Below are positions 16,013-26,412 of a DNA stretch of 64,000 bases, piece by piece (the first letter of the stretch is position 1; every line of letters starts with the position of its first letter). The position numbers and the translations under genes were made by a program. The DNA comes from Roseibium aggregatum (GTDB lineage Bacteria; Pseudomonadota; Alphaproteobacteria; Rhizobiales; Stappiaceae). The notes below the pieces were generated by a model. It saw nothing but the letters and a program-made list of their open reading frames with translations. It did not search any database and was not told where the DNA came from. The stretch is from positions 85,789 to 149,788 of the forward strand of contig NZ_JABFCZ010000016.1 of the NCBI RefSeq assembly GCF_014692675.1, read 5' to 3'.

Positions 16013-17425
16013 CTAGAGAACCCGGCCCGGATTGAGCAGGTCCTTGGGATCGAAGGCGGCCTTGACCCTTTGCATCAGGTCGAGTTCCAGTTCGCTCTTC
16101 ACGCCTTTCAAAAGGTCGCGCTTCAGGCGCCCGATGCCGTGTTCGGCGGAAATCGATCCGTGGAAGTCATGGACGATCCCGTGGACGATGGCATTCATCT
16201 CGTCCCACTTGGAAAGATAGTCTTCCTTGTCCGCGCCGAGGGGCTGGCTGACGTTGAAGTGAATGTTGCCGTCGCCGAGGTGGCCGAAGGGAACCGGCCG
16301 GCAGCCCGGAACGAACTCGGTCACGGCGGCCATGGCCTTGTCCAGGAACGCCGGGATCGAGGCGACCGGCACGGAGACATCGTGCTTGATCGAGCCGCCC
16401 TCGTGTTTCTGAACCTCCGACATGCCGTGGCGGATGTGCCAGAAGTCCTTCACCTGGGCCAGGCTCTGGGCGAAGGCGGCGTCTTCCACGAGGCCGGCCT
16501 CGAAGGCCTCGCCGAGGATCGATTCCATCAGGTCGCGAACCGGAAAGGCTTCCGAGCCGCTGGACAGTTCCATCAGCACGTACCAGTCATGGGTGCCTTC
16601 CAGCGGATCGCGGGCGCCGTCCAGGTGGGCGACGCAGAAGTCGACCCCGATGCGCGGCAGGATTTCAAAGCCTGTCAGCACCGGTCCTGCCTGCGCCTTG
16701 GTGATGGAAAACAGCTTCAGCGCGTCGTGCGGGCTGGCCAGACCGATGAAGGCGACTTCCAGCTTTTTCGGCTTGGGGAATAGTTTCAGGGAAGCAGCGG
16801 TGATGATGCCGAGCGTCCCTTCCGCGCCGATAAATAATTGTTTCAAATCATAACCGGTATTGTCCTTGCGCAGGGTGCGCAGACCGTTCCAGATGTCGCC
16901 GTTGGGAAGCACCACTTCCAGCCCCAGAACCAGATCGCGGGTGTTGCCATAGGCAAGCACGGCGGTGCCGCCGGCATTGGTGGAGATGTTGCCGCCGATC
17001 TGGCAGGAGCCCTGGGCGCCGAGTGACAAGGGGAACAGCCGGTCGACCTTTTCCGCTTCGTTCTGCAGCGTCTCCAGCACCACGCCGGAATCGACCGTGA
17101 TGGTGAACCCGTCCGGATCGACATGGCGGACCTTGTTCATCCGGCCGAGGCAAAGCACGATTTCATCACCGGTTTCCGTAGGAATCTGACCGCCGACGAG
17201 CCCCGTGTTGCCGCCCTGCGGAACGATCTTCAGGCCGTTCTCGTAAGCATAGGTCAGGACCGCGCTGACTTCCTCCGTCGAGCCCGGGCGCAGCACCATG
17301 GGCGCCGTGCCGCGGTAAAGGTCGCGCTGTTCGACCAGAAAGGGCGCCTTGTCTTCCGGGGTGGTCAGAACGTTGCCGGCACCAATGATCTCGGCAAAAC
17401 GGTCGGCATGGGAGTTTCGCTCCAT
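16013..17425 (-). CDS. FAD-binding D-2-hydroxyacid dehydrogenase (GlcD/D2HGDH type)
   Basis: A 470-residue flavoprotein of the PCMH/FAD_binding_4 plus FAD-oxidase C-terminal type, expected to oxidise a D-2-hydroxyacid (D-2-hydroxyglutarate or D-lactate). Visible features: VPQGGNTGLVGGQIP (FAD-binding loop near residue 68), GNISTNAGGTAVLAYGNTRD, GTLGIIT, and in the C-terminal domain the metal/substrate motif PFGHLGDGNIHFN and SAEHGIG. Length and motifs match D-2-hydroxyglutarate dehydrogenase-like enzymes closely. It stands alone, divergent from fabI with about 170 bp between. Confidence 0.87.
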   Translation of the reverse strand: MERNSHADRFAEIIGAGNVLTTPEDKAPFLVEQRDLYRGTAPMVLRPGSTEEVSAVLTYAYENGLKIVPQGGNTGLVGGQIPTETGDEIVLCLGRMNKVRHVDPDGFTITVDSGVVLETLQNEAEKVDRLFPLSLGAQGSCQIGGNISTNAGGTAVLAYGNTRDLVLGLEVVLPNGDIWNGLRTLRKDNTGYDLKQLFIGAEGTLGIITAASLKLFPKPKKLEVAFIGLASPHDALKLFSITKAQAGPVLTGFEILPRIGVDFCVAHLDGARDPLEGTHDWYVLMELSSGSEAFPVRDLMESILGEAFEAGLVEDAAFAQSLAQVKDFWHIRHGMSEVQKHEGGSIKHDVSVPVASIPAFLDKAMAAVTEFVPGCRPVPFGHLGDGNIHFNVSQPLGADKEDYLSKWDEMNAIVHGIVHDFHGSISAEHGIGRLKRDLLKGVKSELELDLMQRVKAAFDPKDLLNPGRVL

Positions 17426-17593
17426 GAGCGCGGATCCTCGTCTTTGGATTGGGTGAATTTGGCCGGCAACATAGTTGGTTGGATCGCGCGCGTCGACCGT
17501 TCATTCCACAGGGTCCGGCTTGAAGGAACAGGGGGGGTATGCCATAGGAAGCTGCCCTCTCGGGTGGTTAAGGGAATCCTTCTGGAGATGACG

Positions 17594-18412
17594 ATGGCGG
17601 AAACGCGCGGACTTATGAGCGGCAAACGCGGACTGATCATGGGCCTGGCGAACAACAAGTCGATTGCATGGGGCATTGCGAAGTCCCTCAGCGACGCGGG
17701 CGCCGAACTGGCTCTGACCTATCAGGGCGATGCCTTGAAAAAGCGCGTGGAACCTCTCGCCGAACAGCTCGGTGCTTTCGTGGTCGGTCATTGCGATGTG
17801 ACCGAGGCCGAAACCATCGATACTGTCTTCAAGGTTCTGGAAGACAAATGGGGCAGGATCGACTTCGTCGTTCACGCCATCGCGTTTTCCGACAAGGAAG
17901 AACTGACCGGCCGGTTCGTGGACACCACGTCGGCGAATTTCGCCCGCACCATGGACATCTCCTGCTATTCGCTGACCGCCGTCACCCAGCGCGCGGAGAA
18001 GCTGATGACCGAGGGCGGCTCGATCCTGACGCTGACCTATTACGGCGCGGAAAAGGTCATGCCCCATTACAACGTCATGGGCGTTGCCAAGGCAGCCCTT
18101 GAAACCAGCGTCCGCTATCTGGCCATGGACCTCGGTCCGAAGAACATCCGCGTCAACGCCATTTCGGCCGGTCCGATCAAGACCCTGGCGGCTTCCGGCA
18201 TCGGCGACTTCCGCTACATTCTGAAGTGGAACGAATACAATTCGCCGCTGCGCCGGACGGTCACGATCGAGGAAGTCGGCGACAGTGCCCTGTTCCTGCT
18301 TTCCGATCTGAGCCGCGGCGTGACCGGCGAGATCCAGCATGTCGACTGCGGCTACAACATTGTCGGGATGAAGGCGGTCGACGCGCCCGACATTGCCGTG
18401 GTCAAGGATTGA
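17594..18412 (+). CDS. fabI: Enoyl-[acyl-carrier-protein] reductase (NADH), FabI
   Basis: A 272-residue short-chain reductase that catalyses the last step of each round of type II fatty acid synthesis. The N-terminus has the FabI-type nucleotide loop GLANNKSIAWGIAKSL, and the catalytic pair is the Tyr and Lys in YNVMGVAK. SAGPIKTLAASGI and the C-terminal GYNIVGM are also typical. ATG 17594 is placed six bases after CTGGAG; ATG 17588 is too close to that site. It is followed by its own terminator, then the histidine phosphatase and aroC, a usual alphaproteobacterial order. Confidence 0.95.
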   Translation: MAETRGLMSGKRGLIMGLANNKSIAWGIAKSLSDAGAELALTYQGDALKKRVEPLAEQLGAFVVGHCDVTEAETIDTVFKVLEDKWGRIDFVVHAIAFSDKEELTGRFVDTTSANFARTMDISCYSLTAVTQRAEKLMTEGGSILTLTYYGAEKVMPHYNVMGVAKAALETSVRYLAMDLGPKNIRVNAISAGPIKTLAASGIGDFRYILKWNEYNSPLRRTVTIEEVGDSALFLLSDLSRGVTGEIQHVDCGYNIVGMKAVDAPDIAVVKD

Positions 18413-18427
18413 TCCTGCGCTCTCTTG

Positions 18428-18453
18428 AAATGGCCGGTTTGCCGGCCATTTTT
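18428..18453 (+). terminator. Terminator after fabI
   Basis: ATGGCCGG, loop TTTG, CCGGCCAT followed by a run of T: a compact rho-independent terminator about 17 bases after the stop codon. Confidence 0.85.
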
Positions 18454-18526
18454 CTGATTAGCTATCCATTCCTGCCATTCCGAGCCGAACACAAGGGCCG
18501 CCCAGATCACTCTGCCGGTTTTTTCG

Positions 18527-19150
18527 ATGACGACCGTCCTGCCGCGTTTGCACAACCCGGGTCTCCTGATTTTCCTTCGCCACGGCGAGACCGACTGGAA
18601 TGCGGAAGGCCGCATGCAGGGGCAGAAGGATATCCCGCTGAACGCGACGGGCGTGGAGCAGGCCCGCCAAAACGGTCAGCGCCTGAAGGCCTTTCTCGAA
18701 AATGCGCGGATCGATCCTTCGGAACTGGATTTTATGGCGTCGCCTCTGGGACGCACCCGAATGACCATGGAACTTGCCCGGACCGAAATGGGTCTGGCGC
18801 CGGGGGCCTATCGCCTGGAAGAGCGGCTGAAGGAACTGACCTTCGGCTCCTGGGAAGGCAGCACGCTGGAGGAAATCGCCGAAACCGCTCCGGAGCTCGT
18901 TGAGAGGCGGCGGGCCGACAAATGGGGATTTGTCCCGCCCGGCGGCGGCGAGAGCTACGAAATGCTGACGCAGCGCATCGGCGGATGGCTCGAGACGGTC
19001 GACCGGCCGAGTGTCGTCGTGGCCCATGGCGGCGTGTTCCGGGTCCTGCGTGGCCTTCTGGAAGGTCTTGAAAAGCGGCGCGTGCCGAAACTTCCCGTAC
19101 CACAGGACGTCGTCTTCATCTGGCGTGACGGACGGCTGGAGGAAATTTGA
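18527..19150 (+). CDS. Histidine phosphatase family protein (phosphoglycerate-mutase-like)
   Basis: A 207-residue cofactor-dependent phosphoglycerate mutase-like phosphatase. The catalytic motif FLRHGETDWN lies at residues 16-25, the second arginine is in ASPLGRTRMTM, and the second catalytic histidine is in VVVAHGGVFRVLRG. The short length (about 207 against about 230-250 for true dPGM) points to a broad phosphatase. Position between fabI and aroC is common in Hyphomicrobiales. No strong ribosome binding site precedes ATG 18527. Confidence 0.85.
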   Translation: MTTVLPRLHNPGLLIFLRHGETDWNAEGRMQGQKDIPLNATGVEQARQNGQRLKAFLENARIDPSELDFMASPLGRTRMTMELARTEMGLAPGAYRLEERLKELTFGSWEGSTLEEIAETAPELVERRRADKWGFVPPGGGESYEMLTQRIGGWLETVDRPSVVVAHGGVFRVLRGLLEGLEKRRVPKLPVPQDVVFIWRDGRLEEI

Positions 19151-19322
19151 GCCTCGTCGGAAACCCTTTGCCGCGGGAACGCGACACCGGGTCTTGAGCT
19201 GACGGGCGTCATGCCGTATCGCTTGCGCCAACGGTTTCCGGACCTGTAGATGGTGCTGCCGCCTGCAGTTCGAAGACCCGAAGATCAAAGGCTGCCGCCG
19301 AACCCCGCTGGAAAGCATAGAC

Positions 19323-20408
19323 ATGTCGCATAATATTTTCGGTCATCTGTTTCGGGTCATGACCTGGGGCGAAAGCCATGGTCCTGCAATCGGGTGTGTG
19401 GTCGACGGCTGCCCGCCTTTGCTGCCTTTGACGGAGGCCGATATCCAGGGGTTCATGGACAAGCGCAAGCCCGGTCAGTCGCGTTTTACCACCCAGCGCC
19501 GCGAGCCGGACGAAGTCCGGATCCTGTCCGGCGTCATGATCGATGACGACGGCGTTCAAAAGACCACCGGCACGCCGATTTCCCTCATGGTGGAGAACAC
19601 CGACCAGCGGTCCAAGGACTATTCGGAAATCAAGGACCGGTTCCGTCCCGGTCACGCCGATTATACCTATGATGCGAAATACGGCATTCGCGACTATCGC
19701 GGCGGCGGCCGGTCCTCGGCGCGCGAAACCGCCATGCGTGTGGCGGCCGGCGCGATCGCCCGCAAGGTCCTCAGCGGCGTCACCATCCGCGGCGCGCTGG
19801 TCCAGGTCGGGCCGCACAAGATCGACCGGTCCAACTGGAACTGGGGCGAGGTCGACAACAACGCCTTTTTCTGTCCGGACAAGGCGGCGGCCGAATTCTG
19901 GGCCGACTATCTGGACGGCATCCGCAAGAGCGGATCCTCCGTCGGTGCGGTGATCGAGGTTGTCGCGGAGGGCGTGCCGGCCGGCTGGGGGGCGCCGATC
20001 TACGGCAAGCTCGACACCGAAATCGCCGCGGCTCTCATGTCGATCAACGCCGTGAAGGGCGTGGAGATCGGTAACGGGTTCGAAGCCGCGACCCTGACCG
20101 GCGAGGAAAACGCCGACGAAATGCGCATAGGCAACGACGGCAAGCCGTTTTTCCTGTCCAACAATGCCGGCGGTATCCTGGGCGGCATTTCAAACGGCGA
20201 TCCGATTGTCGCCCGCTTCGCCGTCAAGCCGACGTCGTCGATCCTGACCGAACGCAAGTCGGTCACCCGCCAGGGAGAGGAAGTCGACGTCATGACCAAG
20301 GGCCGCCACGATCCTTGCGTCGGCATCCGGGCGGTGCCGGTCGGCGAGGCCATGATGGCATGCGTGCTTGCCGATCATTTCCTGCGTCATCGCGGCCAGG
20401 TCGGCTAG
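19323..20408 (+). CDS. aroC: Chorismate synthase
   Basis: A 361-residue enzyme converting 5-enolpyruvylshikimate-3-phosphate to chorismate with reduced FMN, the last shikimate-pathway step. Family landmarks are [17 protein letters not shown] near the N-terminus, [34 protein letters not shown], and the C-terminal [17 protein letters not shown]. Length is normal. The 170 bp before it carry no gene. Confidence 0.96.
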   Translation: MSHNIFGHLFRVMTWGESHGPAIGCVVDGCPPLLPLTEADIQGFMDKRKPGQSRFTTQRREPDEVRILSGVMIDDDGVQKTTGTPISLMVENTDQRSKDYSEIKDRFRPGHADYTYDAKYGIRDYRGGGRSSARETAMRVAAGAIARKVLSGVTIRGALVQVGPHKIDRSNWNWGEVDNNAFFCPDKAAAEFWADYLDGIRKSGSSVGAVIEVVAEGVPAGWGAPIYGKLDTEIAAALMSINAVKGVEIGNGFEAATLTGEENADEMRIGNDGKPFFLSNNAGGILGGISNGDPIVARFAVKPTSSILTERKSVTRQGEEVDVMTKGRHDPCVGIRAVPVGEAMMACVLADHFLRHRGQVG

Positions 20409-20546
20409 GGCGAATTGCCGTCGAAAAAGGCCGGCGGTTACATCTCGTTACAATTTTGTGCCGCCCGCGACGCTGGATCGCGGGAGGGAGCTTCCTAAAA
20501 CTACTGACATCAGATCTGTGATCTGCCGTCTTTTCGGAGGGAAGCA

Positions 20547-21452
20547 ATGAACGATATGACGCCGGTTGTGCGGAAGACCGCGAAGGATTTTCCGCAGGAG
20601 CTTTTGGAACTCTACGATTACTACGTGCATGGAAAGATCACCAAGCGCGCGTTTCTGGAAGGCGCGGGCAAATTCGCCGTTGCCGGGGTGACGGCAGCCA
20701 TGCTGCTCGACCAGCTCTCGCCGAACTACGCGCTGGCCCAGCAGGTGCCGCCCGACGACGCCTCGATCGTGACTGAGCGGATCACCTATCCCTCGCCGAA
20801 CGGCCATGGCGAGGTGAACGGCTATCTGGTCCGCCCGGCCGGAGCCACCGGCAAGTTGCCCGCCGTCCTGGTCGTGCACGAGAACCGTGGCCTCAATCCC
20901 TATATCGAGGACGTGGCACGCCGCATGGGCAAGGCAGGTTTCATGGCGCTCGCGCCCGACGGGCTGACCTCTGTCGGCGGTTATCCCGGCAATGACGACG
21001 AGGGCCGTGAACTGCAGAAGACCGTCGACGGCACCAAGCTGATGAACGATTTCTTCGCCGGTTTCGAATATCTGCGTGGCCGGGACGACTGCACGGGCAA
21101 GGTCGGTGCGGTCGGCTTCTGCTACGGCGGCGGCGTGGTCAATGCCATCGCGGTCGCCTATCCGGAACTGGCCGCCGGCGTGCCGTTCTACGGCCGTCAG
21201 CCGAAGGCGGAGGACGTCGCAAACATCCAGGCGCCGCTGCTCCTGCAATACGCGGCCCTGGACGAGCGCATCAACGCGGGCTGGCCGGCCTATGAGGACG
21301 CCCTGAAAAAGGCGGGCAAGACGTATACCGCCTATATCTATCCGGACGTCAATCACGGGTTCCACAACGATACGACGCCGCGCTACGACGAGGCGGCGGC
21401 AAAGCTCGCCGAGGAACGCACCATCGCGTTCTTCAACGAGAACCTAAAATAG
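20547..21452 (+). CDS. Dienelactone hydrolase family protein with Tat-like leader
   Basis: A 301-residue alpha/beta hydrolase. The core has the dienelactone-hydrolase nucleophile elbow GFCYGGG with Cys as nucleophile, an Asp in [11 protein letters not shown] and His in NHGFHND, giving a full triad. Residues 1-70 form an N-terminal extension with [24 protein letters not shown], as in YghX-type exported members, so it may be membrane-attached or exported. GGAGGG precedes ATG 20547. Its 3' end overlaps the convergent TRAP gene by 9 bp. Confidence 0.83.
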   Translation: MNDMTPVVRKTAKDFPQELLELYDYYVHGKITKRAFLEGAGKFAVAGVTAAMLLDQLSPNYALAQQVPPDDASIVTERITYPSPNGHGEVNGYLVRPAGATGKLPAVLVVHENRGLNPYIEDVARRMGKAGFMALAPDGLTSVGGYPGNDDEGRELQKTVDGTKLMNDFFAGFEYLRGRDDCTGKVGAVGFCYGGGVVNAIAVAYPELAAGVPFYGRQPKAEDVANIQAPLLLQYAALDERINAGWPAYEDALKKAGKTYTAYIYPDVNHGFHNDTTPRYDEAAAKLAEERTIAFFNENLK

Positions 21453-23246
21453 AGCGTCCGCGAGAGGCTTGACGAAAATCAGCAGCAGCCCCGAGCCAAG
21501 CAGGGCTGCTGTTTTCGGTATCGACCGGGTGGCGATCAGCCCGTAGGAGATCAATCCGAGTCCGACGCCGATCTGGACGAAGGCGACGAGGGCCGCGAGC
21601 GGTTCGCTCGACAGTGAAATCAGGGCGGGATTAGCGATCATGCCCAACGGGATGACATAGAGCCCGACCCCGAGGCCCATCGCGGTTATGGCCACTTTCA
21701 GCCAGTTCTCGCCCACCATGCCGGCCGCAATGAAGACGGCGCCGCAGACCGGCGGGGTAATGGTCGACAGCAGCGCGAACCAGAATACGAAGAGATGGGA
21801 CTGCAGCGGGGCGAGACCAAGCTGGGTGAGCGCCGGTCCCGCGACCGAGACGCAGATGACATAGGCCGCCGTCGTCGGCACCTCCATGCCCAGGATAAGG
21901 CAGGCGAGTGCGGTGAGCAGAAGCGACGGCCACAGCAGCCCGCCCGAACCGGACAGGATCAGCGAGGTGATCTTCACCCCAAGGCCGGTAATCGACAGGA
22001 CGCCGATGATGATCGAGGCGCATAGAATGATCGATGCGATCATCGCCACCTGCCGGGCCGCGTTCACCAGCGCTTCCTCGATACGCAGCAGCGCATCCTT
22101 CAGGTTCACCGACAGGCTTGCGTCAAGGAAAAGCAGGATGAAGCCGGTGAGAATGGCAAGGCTTGCCGAATATTGCGGCGTGTAGCCGGCGGCGAACATC
22201 CCCCACATCAGCACGCTGAACGGCACCAGGAAGAAGGCGGTGGTGATCACCGTGTTCTTCAGGTCGGGACGGTCGGCCGCATCGAGACCCTTGAGCTCCA
22301 GTGTGCGGGCATGGGCGTTGATGCCGATCCAGACCGCAATGAAGTAAAGCAGGGCGGGCAGGATCGCGGCGCCCATGATCGTGGTGTAGGGAACGCCGGT
22401 CAGTTCGACCATGACAAAGGCGCCCGCTCCCATGAGGGGCGGCATGATCTGACCGCCCGAGGACGCAACCGCTTCGACGGCGCCTGCCAGCCGCTTCGGG
22501 TAGCCGAGCCTCGTCATGGCGGGAAGGGTGATGGCGCCCGTAGAGGCCACATTGGCGGAGGCGGAACCGGAAATCGAACCGAACAGGGCGGAGGAGATGA
22601 TCGAGACTTTGGCCGCGCCGCCGTTGAGGCGGCCGGCGGCGGCAGCGGCCACGTTCATGAATCCCTTTCCGGCTTCCCCCGCATTAAGCACGGCGCCGAA
22701 GATCACGAAGATGGCGACGACGGACACGGAGACGCCCGCAAGGCTGCCCCAGATGCCGCCCTCGGCGATGGTGAGCGTGCCGAGAAAACTTTCAAGCGGT
22801 GTGCCGGCATGGCCGAACTCGCCGGGGATATACTGGCCGAACAGGCCGTAGGCGAGCGCAAGGAGCGCCACCAGCGGCAGCGGCCAGTTGATGGCGCGCC
22901 GGGCGGCTTCGAGAACGGTCGCCAGAAGAACCACGGCGATTGCGATCTGAAAGCCGCCTTCCAGGAAACCGTATTGATCGAGCAGCCGTTCGTGGTTCAC
23001 GGCCACCCAGACGCTGGCGCCAATCCCGAAAAGCGCAAACAGCCATCCGGTCACGCGCCGGAAGGGGGAGGCCGGAACGAACAGGAAGATCCACGGCAGT
23101 GCGAGCGCCAGGTGCAGCGGCCGGCTGACCAGGTTGGGCACCAGGCCGGAAAAGATCAGCCCCAGATGAAACAGGACGAGAATTGCCGCGCAAAGCAGGC
23201 GGCCGAACCGGACGAGACGATCCGCGGATGGGGATTGGTTGTGCAT
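21444..23246 (-). CDS. TRAP transporter fused permease (4TM/12TM)
   Basis: A 600-residue inner-membrane protein in which the small (DctQ-like) and large (DctM-like) TRAP subunits are fused. Many hydrophobic segments are present. DctM-family blocks include [19 protein letters not shown] followed by [15 protein letters not shown], and [15 protein letters not shown] near the C-terminal half. Such fused permeases work with TAXI-type binding proteins, one of which is encoded just upstream (64 bp). Substrate is unknown; a dicarboxylate or small organic acid is the usual class. Confidence 0.9.
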   Translation of the reverse strand: MHNQSPSADRLVRFGRLLCAAILVLFHLGLIFSGLVPNLVSRPLHLALALPWIFLFVPASPFRRVTGWLFALFGIGASVWVAVNHERLLDQYGFLEGGFQIAIAVVLLATVLEAARRAINWPLPLVALLALAYGLFGQYIPGEFGHAGTPLESFLGTLTIAEGGIWGSLAGVSVSVVAIFVIFGAVLNAGEAGKGFMNVAAAAAGRLNGGAAKVSIISSALFGSISGSASANVASTGAITLPAMTRLGYPKRLAGAVEAVASSGGQIMPPLMGAGAFVMVELTGVPYTTIMGAAILPALLYFIAVWIGINAHARTLELKGLDAADRPDLKNTVITTAFFLVPFSVLMWGMFAAGYTPQYSASLAILTGFILLFLDASLSVNLKDALLRIEEALVNAARQVAMIASIILCASIIIGVLSITGLGVKITSLILSGSGGLLWPSLLLTALACLILGMEVPTTAAYVICVSVAGPALTQLGLAPLQSHLFVFWFALLSTITPPVCGAVFIAAGMVGENWLKVAITAMGLGVGLYVIPLGMIANPALISLSSEPLAALVAFVQIGVGLGLISYGLIATRSIPKTAALLGSGLLLIFVKPLADALF

Positions 23247-23310
23247 GAAAGGCTCAGCAAGACGGTCCCCGGACAGTAAGGTTGTCCGGGGACCGGAAGG
23301 GAACGGCAGG

Positions 23311-24270
23311 TTATTTCTGCGCGTCGGTCAGCGGAAAGCCGGCTTCCTCGTAATAGCGCAGGGCGCCCGGATGGATCTTGCCGGTGATCGTGGCCATCAG
23401 GCCCTGGTCGACCCCGTTCCACCAGCGGCTTGTTTCGCCCATGGCTGCCTTGGTTTCCCAGAACGTCTTGGTGAGCTGGTAGGCCGTGTCGTCGTCCATC
23501 GCCAGGGTCGTGTAAGCCACCACCGGAAGCGACGTGGTCGTGATGTCCGTGTCCTGGCCTGCATAGGTGCCGGCCGGAATGACCAGCTTGGACCGCTTGG
23601 TCTCGGCAATCTGGTCGTCCGTCAGCGACAGCACGGTGACATCGGTCGACGCAGCCGCTTCGACCACGTTCGGAGCCGGCCACGAGCCGGCGGTGACGAA
23701 GCCGTCGATCTGGCCGTTCTTCAGCGCCGGGACCGCGTTGGAGAGTTCCACCTCGGCCAGCTTGACCTTGCCTTCAAGGCCGAAGAGCTTCAGATATTTC
23801 TCCCCTTCCTTCGCGCCGAAAGAGCCCTTGCCGAGCAGGATTGTCTTGCCGTCCAGTCCGGCGAAGTCGGTCACACCGCTTTTCTTGGCCATGACGAAAT
23901 GCATGGTCAGGGACGGGATTGGAAACAACGCCCGGATATCGTCGAATTTCGGGCTGGTCTTGTCCTTGAACATGGCCTTGCCGGCCTGGGCCAGTCCGAT
24001 TAGCGCGGGCGGTGTCGTGAACACGTAATCGCCGCCACGGGCGCGGGTTTCCATGACGTTCTGTACCGAACCCTGGCTTTCCTCGACGGTCACGATGATC
24101 TCGCCCTTCGAGCCGGCCTTCGTCGCTTCGGCGATCTCGACTCCCATCTGGTAATAGGAGGATCCGGTCTTGGCAGACTTGTAGGTGATCCGCGTTTCCG
24201 CGGACGCCGGCAGGGTAACCGCCAGGCCGGCGAGGGCGACGAGGCCCGTACGAAGTATCTTGTTGAGCAT
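23311..24270 (-). CDS. TAXI family TRAP transporter solute-binding protein
   Basis: A 319-residue periplasmic binding protein. Signal peptide at residues 1-24 (LVALAGLAVTLPASA), then TYKSAKTGSSYYQMGVEIAE, the TAXI-type beginning, and NGQIDGFVTAGSWPAPNV, KLVIPAGTYAGQDTDI near the ligand site. It is the first gene of the transporter unit, with the fused permease following. The 260 bp upstream (24271-24531) contain no gene and should hold the promoter. Confidence 0.9.
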   Translation of the reverse strand: MLNKILRTGLVALAGLAVTLPASAETRITYKSAKTGSSYYQMGVEIAEATKAGSKGEIIVTVEESQGSVQNVMETRARGGDYVFTTPPALIGLAQAGKAMFKDKTSPKFDDIRALFPIPSLTMHFVMAKKSGVTDFAGLDGKTILLGKGSFGAKEGEKYLKLFGLEGKVKLAEVELSNAVPALKNGQIDGFVTAGSWPAPNVVEAAASTDVTVLSLTDDQIAETKRSKLVIPAGTYAGQDTDITTTSLPVVAYTTLAMDDDTAYQLTKTFWETKAAMGETSRWWNGVDQGLMATITGKIHPGALRYYEEAGFPLTDAQK

Positions 24271-24531
24271 GGTTTCCTCCTGATCGGCGCACGGTGTTTA
24301 TTCCCGTGTCGCCTTGTTATTTCGCCTGGATATAGGTCGCTGGCAGCGTTCGGTCGAACACCAACAACGATTGGTATTACTCCGAGCAAGCCACATTGCA
24401 ATCTCGTATGCAACCGATCCGGCCTTGAAAAACAGAAGGTTTTCTGCCTGGCTGGCCAAAGGCGCGGAAGATGCCGGCCGCGGCTTGATTTGCCGGGTGC
24501 CGCGCGCAGCCGGCGATCCCGATCCAGGCCG

Positions 24532-24738
24532 TCAGGAGGACAGGCTTTTGCGGTACTCTTCCACCGGCAATCCGCCGATCCCCCAATGCTCCATGTCCAC
24601 TTCGTCGATGACAACCACGGTGGTCGCCGGCGTCTTGTTGAGGACGTCGACCAGGAGATCGGTGACGCCCTTGATGAGAGCCGCTTTCTGCTCCCCCGTT
24701 GCTCCCTCCCGGGTGATCTTGATGTTCACGTAAGGCAT
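24532..24738 (-). CDS. 4-oxalocrotonate tautomerase-like protein
   Basis: A 68-residue member of the 4-OT tautomerase family. Pro1 (MPYVNIKITREG), which becomes the catalytic N-terminus after Met removal, fixes the start at ATG 24738; AGGAG lies upstream. VVIDEVDMEHWGIGG is typical of the second half. These enzymes interconvert enol and keto acids. It lies 14 bp after the NTF2-like gene, and with the GST and hydrolase nearby suggests a small catabolic or detoxifying group. Confidence 0.87.
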   Translation of the reverse strand: MPYVNIKITREGATGEQKAALIKGVTDLLVDVLNKTPATTVVVIDEVDMEHWGIGGLPVEEYRKSLSS

Positions 24739-24752
24739 TTGGAGATCTCCTG

Positions 24753-25148
24753 TCAGCTTGTCGGGCCTGTGGCGGGGGAAACGTGGTCGTAGTGGAAGAC
24801 CTTGGAAATGATCCGCCAGGTACCGCCGGTCTTGATGAAGGTCAGCAGGTCGGTGAAATAGCGGGAGCCGACTGCGCAATGGGCGCGGACGATCGCCGTC
24901 CTTGGACCGGCAAATCCGATGGAAACGATCTCGTCCGCCCTCGCTTCGCTCCGGCTGGCCGGTGACGGGCGCGCATCGACGATATCGAAGTAGCTTTTCA
25001 TGGTAAGCCGGGTGAGGTCGTCATCGGTTGCGCAGACGTAATGCGCATCCGGGTGAAATACCTGTCCCAGCCTCTCGGTGTCGCTGTGATAAAGGCCGTC
25101 GAAATAGACCTGCATCTGCGCCTGCAGGGCTGCGAAATCCTCGGTCAT
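24753..25148 (-). CDS. NTF2-like (SnoaL/lumazine-binding type) protein
   Basis: A 131-residue protein with the NTF2 cone fold: LQAQMQVYFDGLYHSDTERL, FHPDAHYVCA, and the final strands FLTFIK..GGTWRIISKVFHYD analogues (TGGTWRIISKVFHYDHV). Relatives are annotated as nuclear transport factor 2 family or putative lumazine-binding; roles range from isomerases to ligand binding. ATG 25148 has AAGGA upstream. It lies between the GST and tautomerase genes in the same orientation. Confidence 0.78.
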   Translation of the reverse strand: MTEDFAALQAQMQVYFDGLYHSDTERLGQVFHPDAHYVCATDDDLTRLTMKSYFDIVDARPSPASRSEARADEIVSIGFAGPRTAIVRAHCAVGSRYFTDLLTFIKTGGTWRIISKVFHYDHVSPATGPTS

Positions 25149-25213
25149 GATGTGATCCTTGGAAGGGGCCGCAAGACCCGCATGCGATGCACGGGTCTTG
25201 CGGTGTTGGGATG

Positions 25214-25828
25214 TCAGTTGATCAGGCCTTCGCGCTTCATGGCCGCTTGAACCTTCGGCCGGGCGCCGACCCGGGCAACATAGGCCTGGACATACGGCCA
25301 CGGGCTGAGATCGAGATCGATCACGCCGGCCCAGTTGGCAACGACGAACGTGTAGGCATCTGCGACGGAGAAATCATCGCCCATCACATAGGCGCGTCCG
25401 TCGGACAGCATGCCGTTCAGACGGTCGAAGCGGCTCTTGAGCTTCTTCATCGCTTGCTCCTCCAGCGCCCCTTCCGGCTTGACGGCGGCGAAGAAGGGGC
25501 CGAACGACTTGTGCAGTTCGGACGCGGTGAAGTTCAGGGATTCCTGAAGCCTCAGACGGTCCCGTGTCCCGGCGGGAGGCGCAAGCTTTGCGTCGGGATG
25601 CGTATCCGCCAGGTACTGCAGGATGACCGGGGCTTCCAGCAGGATATCGCTGCCGTCGATTTCGAGGGCCGGAACATATCCCAGTGGATTGACCATGGTG
25701 AAGTTCTGGCCGGTTTCGGTTTCCTTGCTGGCAAGATCGACCTTCTCCAGATCGTAAGTCGCATCGAGTTCGTTGAGTGCGATATGGACCGCGAGCGAGC
25801 ACACGCCGGGCGCATAATAGAGTTTCAT
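25214..25828 (-). CDS. Glutathione S-transferase (beta-like)
   Basis: A 204-residue GST starting MKLYYAPGVCSLAVHIAL, where Cys10 and neighbouring Ser11 correspond to the beta-class active-site region. The thioredoxin half continues with NPLGYVPALEIDG and ILLEAPVILQYLAD; the helical half has MGDDFSVADAYTFVV. It probably conjugates or reduces electrophiles with glutathione. First gene of the GST, NTF2-like, tautomerase run and divergent from the HxlR regulator, which is the likely local regulator. Confidence 0.9.
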   Translation of the reverse strand: MKLYYAPGVCSLAVHIALNELDATYDLEKVDLASKETETGQNFTMVNPLGYVPALEIDGSDILLEAPVILQYLADTHPDAKLAPPAGTRDRLRLQESLNFTASELHKSFGPFFAAVKPEGALEEQAMKKLKSRFDRLNGMLSDGRAYVMGDDFSVADAYTFVVANWAGVIDLDLSPWPYVQAYVARVGARPKVQAAMKREGLIN

Positions 25829-25919
25829 GCGTATCGTTCCTTGACTGTCATGAGTTACGGAAATCGTGAGATCGGCCGGTCTCGGACAAAGATCTAGGAA
25901 GTGGGGTATATCTTGTAAA

Positions 25920-25941
25920 CCAGGTATCCTAATGATACTGG
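25920..25941. promoter_or_regulatory. Candidate HxlR operator in the divergent GST/hxlR-type promoter region
   Basis: An inverted repeat GTATC-CTAAT-GATAC, flanked by CCAG and CTGG (one bulged base on the left), sits between the divergent starts, 36 bp before the regulator gene. HxlR regulators commonly act on such short palindromes next to their own gene. Assignment is by position and symmetry only. Confidence 0.5.
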
Positions 25942-25977
25942 ATTATCGGGTTTCCCAAAGGAAACCGGAGGATCGAA

Positions 25978-26412
25978 ATGGCTTTGAAAATGCGCAAGAA
26001 CCGAAGCCCGCTGCCGCCCGAGCGATGCCCGCTGCTGGAATGCATGTCGATCATCGGCGGCGCGTGGACACCCAGCATCATCTGGTACCTGCGTGGCGGC
26101 CCCAGGCGGTTCAGCGAACTCAGGGCGGATATCCCCCAGATCTCGCCCAAGGTGCTGACCAGACGGCTGCGGGAACTGGAGGAAGGCGGCGTTCTGGAGC
26201 GCAAGGTGCAGGAAACGTCACCGCCCTCGGTGGAATACAGCCTCAATGAACTGGGCATGCGTCTCGTTCCCGCGATCGAGGCGATTGCAGCCGTCGGAGA
26301 GGAGTTGAAACAGCGCAATGCCGGCAGCGCGGACGATCTTTCCCAGGCCTTCCAGATCAAGCATTTTCGCGGCGCCCGGAACTATTCCGGCGGGAAAGAT
26401 ACTGCGTCCTAA
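25978..26412 (+). CDS. HxlR family transcriptional regulator
   Basis: A 144-residue winged-helix regulator. Family features are CPLLECMSIIGGAWTPSIIW (Cys17 and Cys22 flanking the first helix; the Cys may sense electrophiles), FSELRADIPQISPKVLTRRL, and EYSLNELGMRLVP. GGAGG precedes ATG 25978. HxlR proteins often control adjacent detoxification genes, so the divergent GST operon is the likely target. The last four codons overlap the convergent gene at 26409. Confidence 0.9.
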   Translation: MALKMRKNRSPLPPERCPLLECMSIIGGAWTPSIIWYLRGGPRRFSELRADIPQISPKVLTRRLRELEEGGVLERKVQETSPPSVEYSLNELGMRLVPAIEAIAAVGEELKQRNAGSADDLSQAFQIKHFRGARNYSGGKDTAS